Notes under the pieces: model-generated
Told to the model about the DNA's origin: nothing
The model's input: the letters and a program-made list of their open reading frames with translations, nothing else
The model's database searches: none
Shown: in pieces, positions 9,442 through 18,367 of the stretch
Position numbering within the stretch: position 1 is the first letter of the stretch
Layout: every line of letters begins with the position of its first letter
NCBI GenBank assembly: GCA_022823605.1
Contig: JAJEHS010000005.1
Span: forward strand, 124,001 to 188,000
DNA: 64,000 nt
From: Paracoccaceae bacterium
GTDB taxonomy: Bacteria; Pseudomonadota; Alphaproteobacteria; Rhodobacterales; Rhodobacteraceae
Direction: 5' to 3'
Position numbers and translations under genes: made by a program

Positions 9442-10316
9442 TGCTGATTCTTTCGAAAGACCAGCTTGGCATAGGCATAGGTCAGGAAGATCATGGGAAT
9501 TACCATCAACCAGGCCGCCGAGGCCGAATATCCGATCTGGCCGTATTTCATGCCATTGAAATATATATAGTGGCTCAAGGTTTGGGTGGCAGTTCCCGGC
9601 CCGCCATTGGTCAACATGTAGACCTGGTCAAAGGTCTTGATTGAAAAAATTGATTTCAGGATGATGACCACAGCCAGAACGGGACCAAGTTGGGGCAGTG
9701 TTACATCCTTGAAGACCTGCCAACCGTTGGCGCCATCAACCTGGGCCGCTTCAAGGGAATCTCTTGGTATGGCTCCCAACCCACCAATCAGCACCAGGGT
9801 CAAGAAGGGTATCCATCCCCAGACATCCGCCATCACACAAACTGCAAAGGCCAATTGGGGATCAGCCAACCAGCTGATATCGGCCAGGGGTGGTATGAGA
9901 AAGCCGAAAAAGGCATCGAACAAACCGAATTCCGGATTGAACATGAATCTGAAGGAAACTCCGATCAAGGCCGGAGACATGGCAAAGGGCAAGATCAGCA
10001 AGGTCTGGACCGACATTCTGAAACGACCACCGGGAGCCAAAAGCAACGCAAAACCCAAGGCAATAATAACGGTCAGGCCAACAGTCAAGATGGAATAAAC
10101 CGTTGTTACCAGTACCGAATTCCAGAAGGCAGGTTCTTCAAAAAGGGCCCAATAGTAGTTTTCCCATCCCAGAAATCCCTGCGGGAATCCTGGACGGGTC
10201 AGGCGACCCTGGTAAAAGGAAAGGACAAAAGAGCGAACCAGAGGCCAGATTGCTGTTGCAAATACAACAACAACGGCTGGCAGCACCAACAGATATTTTA
10301 ATACGTGGTCTCGCAC
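9438..10316 (-). CDS. Carbohydrate ABC importer permease (MalF/UgpA type)
   Basis: The 292-residue integral membrane protein shows the EAA motif EAAQVDGANGWQVFKDVTLPQ and the C-terminal segment FDQVYMLTNGGPGTATQTL, which is diagnostic of UgpA/MalF-like subunits of CUT1 importers. Six membrane segments are apparent. It follows the binding-protein gene after a 55-nt gap that contains a strong hairpin (10339-10358), so its expression is probably lower than that of the binding protein. Confidence 0.92.
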   Translation of the reverse strand: MRDHVLKYLLVLPAVVVVFATAIWPLVRSFVLSFYQGRLTRPGFPQGFLGWENYYWALFEEPAFWNSVLVTTVYSILTVGLTVIIALGFALLLAPGGRFRMSVQTLLILPFAMSPALIGVSFRFMFNPEFGLFDAFFGFLIPPLADISWLADPQLAFAVCVMADVWGWIPFLTLVLIGGLGAIPRDSLEAAQVDGANGWQVFKDVTLPQLGPVLAVVIILKSIFSIKTFDQVYMLTNGGPGTATQTLSHYIYFNGMKYGQIGYSASAAWLMVIPMIFLTYAYAKLVFRKNQQ

Positions 10317-10338
10317 TTAATTCCGACAAATAAAAAAA

Positions 10339-10358
10339 GGGCAGGAACTGTCCTGCCC
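10339..10358 (-). terminator. Intercistronic hairpin after the sugar-binding-protein gene
   Basis: A perfect 8-bp stem GGGCAGGA / TCCTGCCC with an ACTG loop is flanked by A and T runs on both sides, so it can act as a rho-independent terminator on either strand. It lies between the stop of the binding-protein gene (10372) and the permease start (10316), inside the operon. Likely role: partial termination or 3'-end protection giving more binding protein than permease. Confidence 0.8.
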
Positions 10359-10371
10359 TTTTTTGGTTTAA

Positions 10372-11688
10372 TTATTGAATCCTACCGGATCTTCTGAGAA
10401 CCCTGTCGGACTGCTCGGCAGCCTCTATCATGAGTTCACGGACGTTACCTCCCGCAGCTGCCTTGGCGATGGCTGCAGAAAGAATATCACCGACTTCGGG
10501 CCATTCAGGAATTTGGGGCATGATGTCAGACTCCCTGAGTGAATCCCAGGCAGCTGCCTGAATACCATCATTAGCGGCATTGACCTCGGGATCAGTCAAA
10601 CTGGAAATGTGGGTCACAACATTGTTGACAATCTTGGTACCCATGACCTCGCGTTCAACCGCATTGGCCTTGTCCATATCCGGATTGGAAAGCCACTTCA
10701 TGAATTCCCACGCAGCGCCCTGGTTTTCGGAATAACTTGAAATCGAAAAGGGCATGGAAATGGCATAGGTCTTGGTTTTCCCTTCGTATGAGGGCATACC
10801 TGCAAAGGCAACCTGATTCTTGGTCAGGGTCGAGGCGTCGGGGTTGTAAAACCCGGAATAAGCCCACCACCAGACGGGAATCATGGCGGAATTACCCTGC
10901 ATGAATGACTGGCGTGCATCCTGTTCCACAAAGGACAGGGAGTTGGGATTGGTAACCTCGTGCACGGTGTGCAGGGCTATGTAATCCTCGGTTGCCTGCA
11001 GGGCTTCTTCGGAAGTCCAAGCCGCAGTCCAGTCATCATTGAAGATATCACCACCGGCAGCCCAGATGAAGTTCAACCAGATAAACAGATTTTGTCGGTT
11101 GCCGTCATTGTTGTAATACAGGGCAAGGGGTGAAATCTCGGGATTGCTTTCCTTGAGCTGCTTGCCAATTTCCACTAATTCTGCCCATGTTGTCGGAGGA
11201 TTGGGAATCAGATCCTTCCTGTAGAACATCAATTGCGGATGGGCTCGTAGGGGGAAACCGAGGGTTTCACCTTCGAATTGAGCAGACCTGGCGAAGGCTT
11301 CAGGGTATCGCTCCATGGAAATACCATCCCTGGCCATCAACTCGTCAATACGAACAAGCCAATGGGCATTGGCTGGACCCCAACTGTCCAGATAGTTGAC
11401 AACATCATAGGTACCAACCGCAGCCAAGCCTTCGGCTACGAGCTTTTCCTGCAGATTGGCAAAGGGGATAAAGGTCCATTCGGTTTCAATACCGGTCAAC
11501 TCCGTAAATTCATCGTCACGCAGCATCAAGCCGTCGAATTGAGGAGTAACAACCGAAAGGATATTGATTGTTGTACCTTCGAATGGTTTTCCAGGCAATA
11601 GATTATGTTCAATGGTTTCAGCCCGTACGGACGATAGACCTGTAATCAAAGCCAATGCGGATAGGATTAAAGTTAGTTTTTTCATCAT
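10372..11688 (-). CDS. Extracellular solute-binding protein of a sugar ABC importer (family 1)
   Basis: The 438-residue precursor has a signal peptide (MMKKLTLILSALALITGL, cleavage near VRA). The mature protein has features of family 1 binding proteins: WTFIPFANLQEKL, FPLRAHPQLMFYRKDLI, the WAELVEIGKQL segment and WEFMKWLSNPD. It would capture the substrate in the periplasm and deliver it to the downstream permeases. The start is one of two tandem ATGs (11688 or 11685) with GGAG upstream at 11694-11697. The operon promoter should be in 11689-11920. No adjacent regulator reveals the substrate. Confidence 0.92.
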   Translation of the reverse strand: MMKKLTLILSALALITGLSSVRAETIEHNLLPGKPFEGTTINILSVVTPQFDGLMLRDDEFTELTGIETEWTFIPFANLQEKLVAEGLAAVGTYDVVNYLDSWGPANAHWLVRIDELMARDGISMERYPEAFARSAQFEGETLGFPLRAHPQLMFYRKDLIPNPPTTWAELVEIGKQLKESNPEISPLALYYNNDGNRQNLFIWLNFIWAAGGDIFNDDWTAAWTSEEALQATEDYIALHTVHEVTNPNSLSFVEQDARQSFMQGNSAMIPVWWWAYSGFYNPDASTLTKNQVAFAGMPSYEGKTKTYAISMPFSISSYSENQGAAWEFMKWLSNPDMDKANAVEREVMGTKIVNNVVTHISSLTDPEVNAANDGIQAAAWDSLRESDIMPQIPEWPEVGDILSAAIAKAAAGGNVRELMIEAAEQSDRVLRRSGRIQ

Positions 11689-11920
11689 TTTTTCTCCAAA
11701 AAATTACTATGAAAATTCTTTTGGCTTACCCTTAATGAAATCAGGGCAAACCATATAAATCATTTTTGAGGATCAAGTATAATCAAAACGATCAAGTGAT
11801 GGAAATAGGTAACCATCATCAATTTACCACGCCCATAATTGTTCAAAGAAAAATTGCAATGACCATCATTCTTCCATAAAATACAACTATATTAAAGGGT
11901 ACTGAAAAGTCGCAGTAGAA

Positions 11921-12529
11921 ATGAATAAAACTGTCATTGCCAAAAGAAATACAGGTGCCGATATCCGGTATGCATTATATGCCAGACATTTGCATCGTAT
12001 CAGGGCAAGACCTGACACTTTGGTGATTAATGAATTGGGTTTGGCTCATGCCAAGTGCAGAATTGATGTGGCCGTGATCAATGGATGCATTCATGGGTAT
12101 GAAATCAAAAGTGCAATAGACACTTTGGGGCGACTGGACAGACAACTCAAGATTTATTGTCAAACTTTACAAAAACTTACGCTGGTTGTAGCGACAAAAC
12201 ATGTTGATGCTGTCATGGGGATAATACCAAAGTGGTGTGGCCTGATTGAGGTAAAGGAGGGACCAAGGGGAGGCATTAGCTTTCATAGAATGCAAAAGTC
12301 CCAATCAAATCCCCATGTCAAACCATATATGGTAGCCCATCTTCTGTGGCGTGAAGAAGTCAAGGATTTATTAAAGGAAAGGGGGGTTGCCCTTAGAGAC
12401 CTGCAGGGAAACCGAAAACAACTTTATAAAATGCTTTGTAAAACCATGAGCCTTAATGAAATAACGACCTCAATCCTGGGGTGTATGGAACATCGAAAAG
12501 CTTGGAGAGATTTTCCAACACATGGGTAA
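11921..12529 (+). CDS. sce7726-family protein with PD-(D/E)XK nuclease-like core
   Basis: The 202-residue protein matches the sce7726 pattern: VINELGLAHAKCRIDVAVIN followed by GYEIKS and LDRQLKIY. The order Glu, Asp (IDVAV), Glu-x-Lys (YEIK) and a later Gln is a PD-(D/E)XK phosphodiesterase core, so a DNA or RNA nuclease activity is plausible but untested. The C-terminal 60 residues are helical and basic with no known domain. The gene is convergent with the beta-protein operon, and the two 3' ends overlap by 77 bp (12453-12529). Family knowledge: sce7726 genes are often found beside sce7725/beta-type proteins in variable genomic islands. A start at ATG 11921 fits the family N-terminus; the ribosome site is weak. 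Confidence 0.75.
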   Translation: MNKTVIAKRNTGADIRYALYARHLHRIRARPDTLVINELGLAHAKCRIDVAVINGCIHGYEIKSAIDTLGRLDRQLKIYCQTLQKLTLVVATKHVDAVMGIIPKWCGLIEVKEGPRGGISFHRMQKSQSNPHVKPYMVAHLLWREEVKDLLKERGVALRDLQGNRKQLYKMLCKTMSLNEITTSILGCMEHRKAWRDFPTHG

Positions 12530-13550
12530 TGTGGTGGTTGATTGCCACCTGTTTCCAGATTGATTGATTGCCTGGTCCATCTACTCTAGCAGCGCATTTT
12601 TCGATGTAGTCATCACCGAAGGAGTAATTGCCCCCTTTGAATTTATCAGATCTCACAATTGATTCACAATGTTCATGCATTTGATTAGTGTTTTCAAGGA
12701 AAGGACCACCTTTGCGCACTTCCCAGACCTCGGGTGTGGTATAAACGAGTTTTCCTGCAGGCTTGGTCATGCGCATATCTACAGCCTGAAAATTCGGATG
12801 AACAATTGTGAAGTCGCCAAAATTCGGTAATCGTACTTTGGCTAATATCTGATCATGTAGCGTACAGTAAAATAGCCATTCATGACGAGGGATTTGGTCG
12901 CTACCTTTGGCAACATTTTGAAAAGTTTCTGGATATGATGTTCCTATTAACAGGAAATTCCGATAGGCATTCAGGTTATCAAGATTAACGAACATTTGAT
13001 TCAACAATTTCGCAAATATGTCATAAGGTAGAAAATTTGGTGAACCGAGGTTAATCACCAAATCAACCTCATCAAATTTAACTCCAAGCACTTTTATCAA
13101 TTTATGGATTTTGTTAGATGTTTCAGACTTCATCAGGTCCTCAATACTGATTGTAACTGCTAATCCATTACCATCAGTTTTTATAATTGACCTGATCGAG
13201 TTTACAAGCGTAGGAGGTAGATCTAGATGTATTGTCGGCATTGCTTTTTCTCGCAATGAACGTAGGTTCTGGAATAAATAAGTGTATATATCTTGCCCAT
13301 CGTTCATTAACATATTTTCTATACCCCGATGAACACCGATCCATGCAGGTCGTTCTCCCCACTTTTCTTTAAACCTTTTGGGGAAAGGAGAGACATGATC
13401 TTGAATTGTTTTTTTCATCTCCCCTGTATCAAAATCAAATTCGATCTTTGGAATCGTCAAGAATGGAACAATCCGGTCCTTGACGTCATCGGTAAGTCTG
13501 AATAATGCTTGATATTCGCCTAGCCTCCAACTAAGAGCCGGTACATACAT
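12453..13550 (-). CDS. Beta-family protein (PF14350-like)
   Basis: From ATG 13550 the protein has 365 residues and begins MYVPALSWRLGEYQALFRL, the usual N-terminus of the beta protein family; a longer frame to 13610 would overlap the upstream gene and lacks support. Other family-like features are IVPFLTIPKIEFDFDTGE, the PTIHLDLPPTLV strand, and conserved FGDFTIVHPNFQAVDMRM and HITHVLENLSKLF near the end. The fold resembles a TIM-barrel-like repeat of alternating strands and helices, judged by eye. No biochemical function is established. The start lies 4 nt after the stop of the XRE-ImmA gene, so the genes are cotranscribed. Confidence 0.72.
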   Translation of the reverse strand: MYVPALSWRLGEYQALFRLTDDVKDRIVPFLTIPKIEFDFDTGEMKKTIQDHVSPFPKRFKEKWGERPAWIGVHRGIENMLMNDGQDIYTYLFQNLRSLREKAMPTIHLDLPPTLVNSIRSIIKTDGNGLAVTISIEDLMKSETSNKIHKLIKVLGVKFDEVDLVINLGSPNFLPYDIFAKLLNQMFVNLDNLNAYRNFLLIGTSYPETFQNVAKGSDQIPRHEWLFYCTLHDQILAKVRLPNFGDFTIVHPNFQAVDMRMTKPAGKLVYTTPEVWEVRKGGPFLENTNQMHEHCESIVRSDKFKGGNYSFGDDYIEKCAARVDGPGNQSIWKQVAINHHITHVLENLSKLFDVPYTPGLRSLFH

Positions 13551-13554
13551 GTCT

Positions 13555-14832
13555 TTAGTCAGTGTTATCACTTGATTCCTCAAATTGTTTACGTACCTGA
13601 TCCTGTCCAATCAAACTGTTCAGGATTGTATAGTTATCAAGTTCTTTCCGAATTCTGCCGGCAATAATGCTGGGATCAATTCCGATATTGTTTGCGTCTA
13701 TATCGACGGACTCTTCTGAAAGAGCAAAGCGGGATAAACACTGGTTCCACTTTGTTTCAGGTATCAAATTATCAAGGGCAAATTGATCAGCTTCAGCTTC
13801 TATTCCATCAGATTTTCCAGTGTCATCATCAAAGAAATCAAAGTATTGTCCACCCAGCAAATGCAAATAAACATGCCCCAGCTCGTGCATCAAAACAAAC
13901 CAGAAATTGTCCCGACGGTCATATCTTAGGGTTAAACCAATTACTGGTGTTCCGTTTTCAGCCAACATGGCGGCACCATCAAGGTAGGTTCCCGGCAAGT
14001 GCTGCTCGACAACCAATACAATTCCTTTCTTAGCAAGAAGGTCTTGGGCCTGCTTTGGTCCATCCCTTTTATTTGTCAGACTTACCAATTCTGGGAGCCA
14101 ATTATCGTTCCAATCGAATTCTCCGGATAAGTTTTCTTTTACAATCCTTTGTTGTGCCAATTCCAGAATACGGACTTGCCATGCTAATAAGGCATATTCA
14201 TTTGGTACATTTGAACCTCGCATTTTCTTGCGATGTAAAGCTGTGACGAATTGTGGACCAGCTATGTCCATAAAATATTCCTTGATTTTCTTAAACTTAT
14301 CCCTGCCATATGGGACAACAAACCAATTACGCCTAATCATTTCATTACAAGGAAATTGTCTCCAACTGACATCCTCAAGATCGTTCCATATAAACACGGA
14401 ATCTTCAATATTCTTGGTCCCTTCAAAAGTTCCTGATACCTCTATACCAAGTTCACGCGATACCTTGATAAGCTTTGCCAAGTTTGCACCCAAATAACCA
14501 GATGCTTCATATCGCTGTATCTGTTGTGGTTTCATACCCAGTTTTTTGGCTAAGTCGGTTTGACTCATACCGGAGGCAATTCGAGCCTGTACAAGTACAC
14601 GTGGTAAATTCTCAAGTGAATAGGTCTTAGCAAAAGAAATCTGCTTGGATTTCAGACGTTCATAATCATCAATTTCTGCCTTAATATCAGCAATTTGACT
14701 TTTGATAGCATCAATCTCTGCCTTTGCAATCCAGGTTCTATCAGACGTGCATTCTTGTGCTTTTAAAAGTGCATTCTGAAATTTATTCAATTGTGCTTTT
14801 GATAACGTGTATTGCTTTTCGCTATAGATCAT
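13555..14832 (-). CDS. XRE helix-turn-helix / ImmA-IrrE metallopeptidase fusion protein
   Basis: The 425-residue protein has three parts: an N-terminal coiled coil (about residues 1-65), an XRE-type DNA-binding domain (about 75-130, with ARIASGMSQTDLAKKLGMKP) and a C-terminal ImmA/IrrE zinc peptidase with HELGHVYLHL and a downstream acidic helix EAEADQFALDNLIPE. ImmA-type proteases cleave repressors to relieve repression, as known in ICEBs1 and in the Deinococcus IrrE response. A fusion of HTH and protease could be sensor, repressor and self-cleaving switch for this operon. The gene overlaps the upstream gene by ATGA. Confidence 0.88.
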   Translation of the reverse strand: MIYSEKQYTLSKAQLNKFQNALLKAQECTSDRTWIAKAEIDAIKSQIADIKAEIDDYERLKSKQISFAKTYSLENLPRVLVQARIASGMSQTDLAKKLGMKPQQIQRYEASGYLGANLAKLIKVSRELGIEVSGTFEGTKNIEDSVFIWNDLEDVSWRQFPCNEMIRRNWFVVPYGRDKFKKIKEYFMDIAGPQFVTALHRKKMRGSNVPNEYALLAWQVRILELAQQRIVKENLSGEFDWNDNWLPELVSLTNKRDGPKQAQDLLAKKGIVLVVEQHLPGTYLDGAAMLAENGTPVIGLTLRYDRRDNFWFVLMHELGHVYLHLLGGQYFDFFDDDTGKSDGIEAEADQFALDNLIPETKWNQCLSRFALSEESVDIDANNIGIDPSIIAGRIRKELDNYTILNSLIGQDQVRKQFEESSDNTD

Positions 14833-15299
14833 GGTTGGATTCCCCTTACAAGAAGTGGATCGCTTTGAAGTAGGACTGAGATTATACCTTTTTGCATTCC
14901 CGTGAAGCGATCCTGTTGAAAGAAATCAACAAATGATTGTCCTTTTCTTTTTGTTACTGGGAAAAACTCTCCACCGAATTCTGCCTTCTGAGATTTTCTA
15001 CCTTTATCAAATTCTAGAAACAGAGGGTTCAGTTGAGAAACATTAATACCAGTTGGGTCCCAGCACCCATCAAAATCACCTGGGTTGGGTTTTCCTGTCA
15101 CAAAGCTTCCATCAAGATATATCATGGTACAACCTGCCAAACGAAGCTGATTGGAAGCATCAACAAATCCTATAAATAATTTTCGTCGCTTAGGGTTGGT
15201 TGCAAAAGCTGATTCAACTTCATCTAGGGTTGCAAGATGAACACCTGGTGGTAAAACTGGCCAAGGAGACCCTGATAAATTAACAAGTGATGGAATCAT
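14829..15299 (-). CDS. DUF6932-like protein with nucleotidyltransferase-type motif
   Basis: This 156-residue protein starts the operon. Its N-terminal half (LPPGVHLATLDEVESAF, then RRKLFIGF) and the central YLDGSFVTGKPNPGDFD match the DUF6932 pattern. The central segment reads GS-x9-DxD, close to the GS-x10-DxD signature of minimal nucleotidyltransferases such as MntA, so transfer of nucleotides to a protein or RNA is a reasonable hypothesis. The gene is translationally coupled to the XRE-ImmA gene (ATGA). The promoter should lie in the AT-rich gap 15300-15447. The DUF number is from memory; the motif is visible. Confidence 0.65.
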   Translation of the reverse strand: MIPSLVNLSGSPWPVLPPGVHLATLDEVESAFATNPKRRKLFIGFVDASNQLRLAGCTMIYLDGSFVTGKPNPGDFDGCWDPTGINVSQLNPLFLEFDKGRKSQKAEFGGEFFPVTKRKGQSFVDFFQQDRFTGMQKGIISVLLQSDPLLVRGIQP

Positions 15300-15447
15300 T
15301 TATACAACAATAATGTTGTATAATTAAAACTTCAAGTGAAAACAGTCAGTTTCTTTTTGTAGAGAAACGATAATTTTATTTGCTTAACTAAAGTTTGATA
15401 CGTCAGTTACAATTTCGCAAATACAAAGAAATTAGGACGAAGTGTAG

Positions 15448-16752
15448 TTATCTTTCCCTCATGGTTTCGGGAAGGTAGGTGGCAAGTTCGGGGAAGGCAA
15501 TGAGAACAAATACCATTAAAACCATGATGGCGAACATGGGTAGGGCCGTTTTGGCAATATAGTTCATTTCATGTCCCGTTATGCCTTGCATGACAAACAG
15601 ATTGAACCCGATGGGGGGAGTAATCTGGGCCATTTCAACCACCACCACGATGAAAATACCGAACCAAATGACATCAATCCCGGCTTGGCGTATCATGGGC
15701 TCAACAATGGCCATGGTCAGAACCACGGATGAAATGCCATCAAGAAAACATCCGAGGATGATATAAAATATCATCAGCGCTATCAGCAGTGTGAACGGTG
15801 TAAGCCCCAACTCATCTATCCAGTTGGCTAAGGCTCGTGGCAAACCGGTAAAGCCCATTGATAATGACAGAGCTGCCGCACCACCAAGGATCATGGCAAT
15901 CATGGCAGAAGTCCTGGTTGCTCCAAGCAGGCTTTCAATAAAGGTTTTCCGATCAAGGGAACCTTGACTTGCAGCCAGAAGCAGGGAACCAACCACCCCG
16001 AATGCTGCTGCTTCAGTAGCCGTAGCCCACCCAAGATACATTGAACCGATAACCACACTTATAAGCAACAGGACCGGGATCAGGAACTTTGATTCCTTGA
16101 CCTTTGCCATAAAACTCATTCGGTTGCTGATTTCCGGAACCTCGTTTCGCCTGAAAACCGACCACAAGGCAACATAGGCCATGAACATCAGGGCTAGGAC
16201 CAATCCGGGTATGACTCCTGCCAGGAAGAGTTTGGTAATGGATTCATTGATCGTAACGCCGTATACGATCAAGGTCAGGGAAGGAGGAATCATGAGACCC
16301 AAGGTAGCTGCACCGGTCAGTGTTCCGATTATCATGTATTCGGGATATTTTCGCCGCCGGAGTTCCGGTATGGCCATTTTCCCGACCGTTGTCAGGGTTG
16401 CTGCAGAAGAACCGGAAACAGCTGCAAATACCGTGCATCCAACGATATTGGTGTGAACCAGTCCCCCGGGCAAGCGGGCCATCCACGGGGACAACCCGCG
16501 GAACATGTCCTCCGATAACCTTGTCCGGAAAAGTATTTCACCCATCCATATGAATAAGGGCAGTGCGGTAAGGGTCCAACTGCTCGATGATGTCCATATG
16601 GTCGTAATCATGGCATCCCCGGCCGGGCGTGTTGTGAAAAGTTCCAAACCAACAAAGGCTACGCCAAACAGGGCCAGGCCTACCCAGACTCCAGTTCCAA
16701 GCAAAAGAAATAGGACAAAGAGAAAGATCAATGTCAGGTACAATTGTTCCAT
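15448..16752 (-). CDS. dctM: TRAP transporter large permease (DctM)
   Basis: This is a 434-residue, about 12-segment membrane protein. Typical DctM features are ALPLFIWMGEILFRT, SGSSAATLTTVGKMAIPEL and the C-terminal TPPIGFNLFVMQGI. It forms the ion-coupled channel of a tripartite ATP-independent periplasmic importer with the small subunit encoded just upstream (5 nt gap). It is the last gene of a five-gene leftward operon. Confidence 0.95.
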   Translation of the reverse strand: MEQLYLTLIFLFVLFLLLGTGVWVGLALFGVAFVGLELFTTRPAGDAMITTIWTSSSSWTLTALPLFIWMGEILFRTRLSEDMFRGLSPWMARLPGGLVHTNIVGCTVFAAVSGSSAATLTTVGKMAIPELRRRKYPEYMIIGTLTGAATLGLMIPPSLTLIVYGVTINESITKLFLAGVIPGLVLALMFMAYVALWSVFRRNEVPEISNRMSFMAKVKESKFLIPVLLLISVVIGSMYLGWATATEAAAFGVVGSLLLAASQGSLDRKTFIESLLGATRTSAMIAMILGGAAALSLSMGFTGLPRALANWIDELGLTPFTLLIALMIFYIILGCFLDGISSVVLTMAIVEPMIRQAGIDVIWFGIFIVVVVEMAQITPPIGFNLFVMQGITGHEMNYIAKTALPMFAIMVLMVFVLIAFPELATYLPETMRER

Positions 16753-16757
16753 GAACC

Positions 16758-17288
16758 TTATTCCTCCTCTTTCAGAATTTGTGCCCCAGCAGAGTGGGTA
16801 CCAAACAAAACAACCCTGACCAGATTGTCAAAAAGGGCAACGGCAAATATGACTGAACCTATCGCCATGCTCATTTGGGGAATCCACAAGGGTGTGGCGT
16901 CCTGTCCCTGTGATATGTCATTTAACTTGTAGGACCACCAGGTTGTCTTGATAGCATATCTGGCCCAGTAAACGGCCAAAATGGTGGCCATGGCAAAACA
17001 CCAGATTTCTCCAATCCTGCGATATTTACCCAATGTACCCAGAATCAGGGTAACCCGTATGTGATTGCCGTTGTTCAAGGCATAGGCAAAGGCAAAAAAG
17101 GATGCTCCGGCCATGAAATAACCAGCATAATCAGGACCACCGGTAAACATTTCACCAGTCCATCGAGCCAACATCTGTAGTAGGATAAGTACCAGAATTA
17201 CAATCAGGAACAGGGCTGCCAAATAACCTGATCCCAAATAAATGCCATCAAGGAATTTGCGTAATTTCGGTCCGATTATTTCAATCAA
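16758..17288 (-). CDS. dctQ: TRAP transporter small permease (DctQ)
   Basis: The 176-residue protein has four predicted membrane helices and DctQ-like segments (MLARWTGEMFTGGPDYAGYF, NNGNHIRVTLIL). It bridges the binding protein and DctM. It is encoded between dctP and dctM, separated from dctP by a strong inverted repeat (17309-17336) that probably lowers its expression relative to dctP. Confidence 0.93.
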   Translation of the reverse strand: MIEIIGPKLRKFLDGIYLGSGYLAALFLIVILVLILLQMLARWTGEMFTGGPDYAGYFMAGASFFAFAYALNNGNHIRVTLILGTLGKYRRIGEIWCFAMATILAVYWARYAIKTTWWSYKLNDISQGQDATPLWIPQMSMAIGSVIFAVALFDNLVRVVLFGTHSAGAQILKEEE

Positions 17289-17308
17289 TCTCTTGTCCTA
17301 TTCAAGTT

Positions 17309-17336
17309 ACGGGTTGGCAGAAATCTGCCAACCCGT
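17309..17336 (-). terminator. Intercistronic hairpin between dctP and dctQ
   Basis: ACGGGTTGGCAG and CTGCCAACCCGT form a perfect 12-bp stem (13 if the innermost A-T is counted) with a very short loop. There is no long T run on the transcribed side, so it is more likely a 3'-end stabiliser for the binding-protein mRNA than a complete terminator. It occupies the 67-nt gap between dctP and dctQ. Confidence 0.78.
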
Positions 17337-17355
17337 TATTTGAATAAATCAGTGT

Positions 17356-18330
17356 CTAGCGAGCCAGAAAACCGTCAACGATTCTTTGACCTGCTTCACC
17401 AGCACTTTCCAACCACTCGGTTGTCATGGTTTCACCGAAGCCCCTGAGCTCATCAGTCAGAGCATCACCTGCCCTGCCAACAAACATGCCGTTCTTGGCC
17501 AATTCACCCATGGTGAATTGGGTGTAGTGAACAGCTCTCCAGTACCCGGCATATTCGGCCAGGGAAGCACATCCGTTGATTATGTTTCTGGTACCATCAT
17601 CAAGACCTTCCCATGAATCCTTGTTGACCATTACGTAGTTCCTTGGAAGCCAGGCATCCACTTCATAAAAGTGAGTGAGGCTTTCCCATACCTTACGGTC
17701 ATAACCAGTTGAACCTGAGGAAATCATCGCTTCAGCCACTCCGGTGGCAAAGGCCTGTGAGATTTCCGCTGCCTCGATCTGAACCGGAATCATGCCGGCC
17801 AGTTCGGCAATCCTGGCAGTTGCCGTGTTGTAGGAACGGAACTTGATGCCTTCCATGTCGGCAACGGAATTGACTTCCTTCTTGAAATACAATCCCTGAG
17901 GTGGCCATGGTACGGAATAGAGTAGATGGAGATTTTGTGAATCAAGCAGTGATGACAATTCAGGTTTGGCAAATTCCCATAATGCCACGGCATCCTCGAA
18001 TGATGTCGCAAGGAATGGGATTGAATCAAATCCGAAAAGTGCATTTTCATTTTGATGTGCTGACAACAGCCGTTCACCAATCTGGGTCTGACCTGTTTGT
18101 ATGGCGCGCTTGATATCGCTTCCACCAAAGAGTGAACCTCCAGGGTGGGTTACAATTTCAAGGGCACCCCCGGTTCCGTCGGTTACACAGCTTGCAAATT
18201 CAGCTCCCGTCTGGCTGTGGAAATTGGTTGCCGAATAGGCCATAGGCATGTCCCATTTTTCGGCCACAACAACACTTGCAGAAAACAGCATTCCCAGCAC
18301 CGCAAGAGTACTTACAACAATTCTTTTCAT
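17356..18330 (-). CDS. dctP: TRAP transporter solute-binding protein (DctP)
   Basis: The 324-residue precursor has a signal peptide (MKRIVVSTLAVLGMLFSASVVVA). Mature-part features of the DctP family include WDMPMAYSATNFHS, the GGSLFGGSDIKRAIQTGQTQIGE segment and the ligand-binding region GIKFRSYNTATARIAELAGM with an Arg that usually contacts a substrate carboxylate. The ligand is therefore probably an organic or amino acid; linkage to a DadA-like oxidase favours an amino or keto acid, by inference. Confidence 0.93.
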   Translation of the reverse strand: MKRIVVSTLAVLGMLFSASVVVAEKWDMPMAYSATNFHSQTGAEFASCVTDGTGGALEIVTHPGGSLFGGSDIKRAIQTGQTQIGERLLSAHQNENALFGFDSIPFLATSFEDAVALWEFAKPELSSLLDSQNLHLLYSVPWPPQGLYFKKEVNSVADMEGIKFRSYNTATARIAELAGMIPVQIEAAEISQAFATGVAEAMISSGSTGYDRKVWESLTHFYEVDAWLPRNYVMVNKDSWEGLDDGTRNIINGCASLAEYAGYWRAVHYTQFTMGELAKNGMFVGRAGDALTDELRGFGETMTTEWLESAGEAGQRIVDGFLAR

Positions 18331-18367
18331 TCTTTCTCTCCAAAAATTAATTTTGTATCTTTACAAT

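Noticed and set aside
10331-10364. Hairpin as the end-of-operon terminator with a separate permease operon
   Set aside because: The downstream genes are the cognate permeases 55 nt away with tight coupling, so it is read as an intercistronic element.
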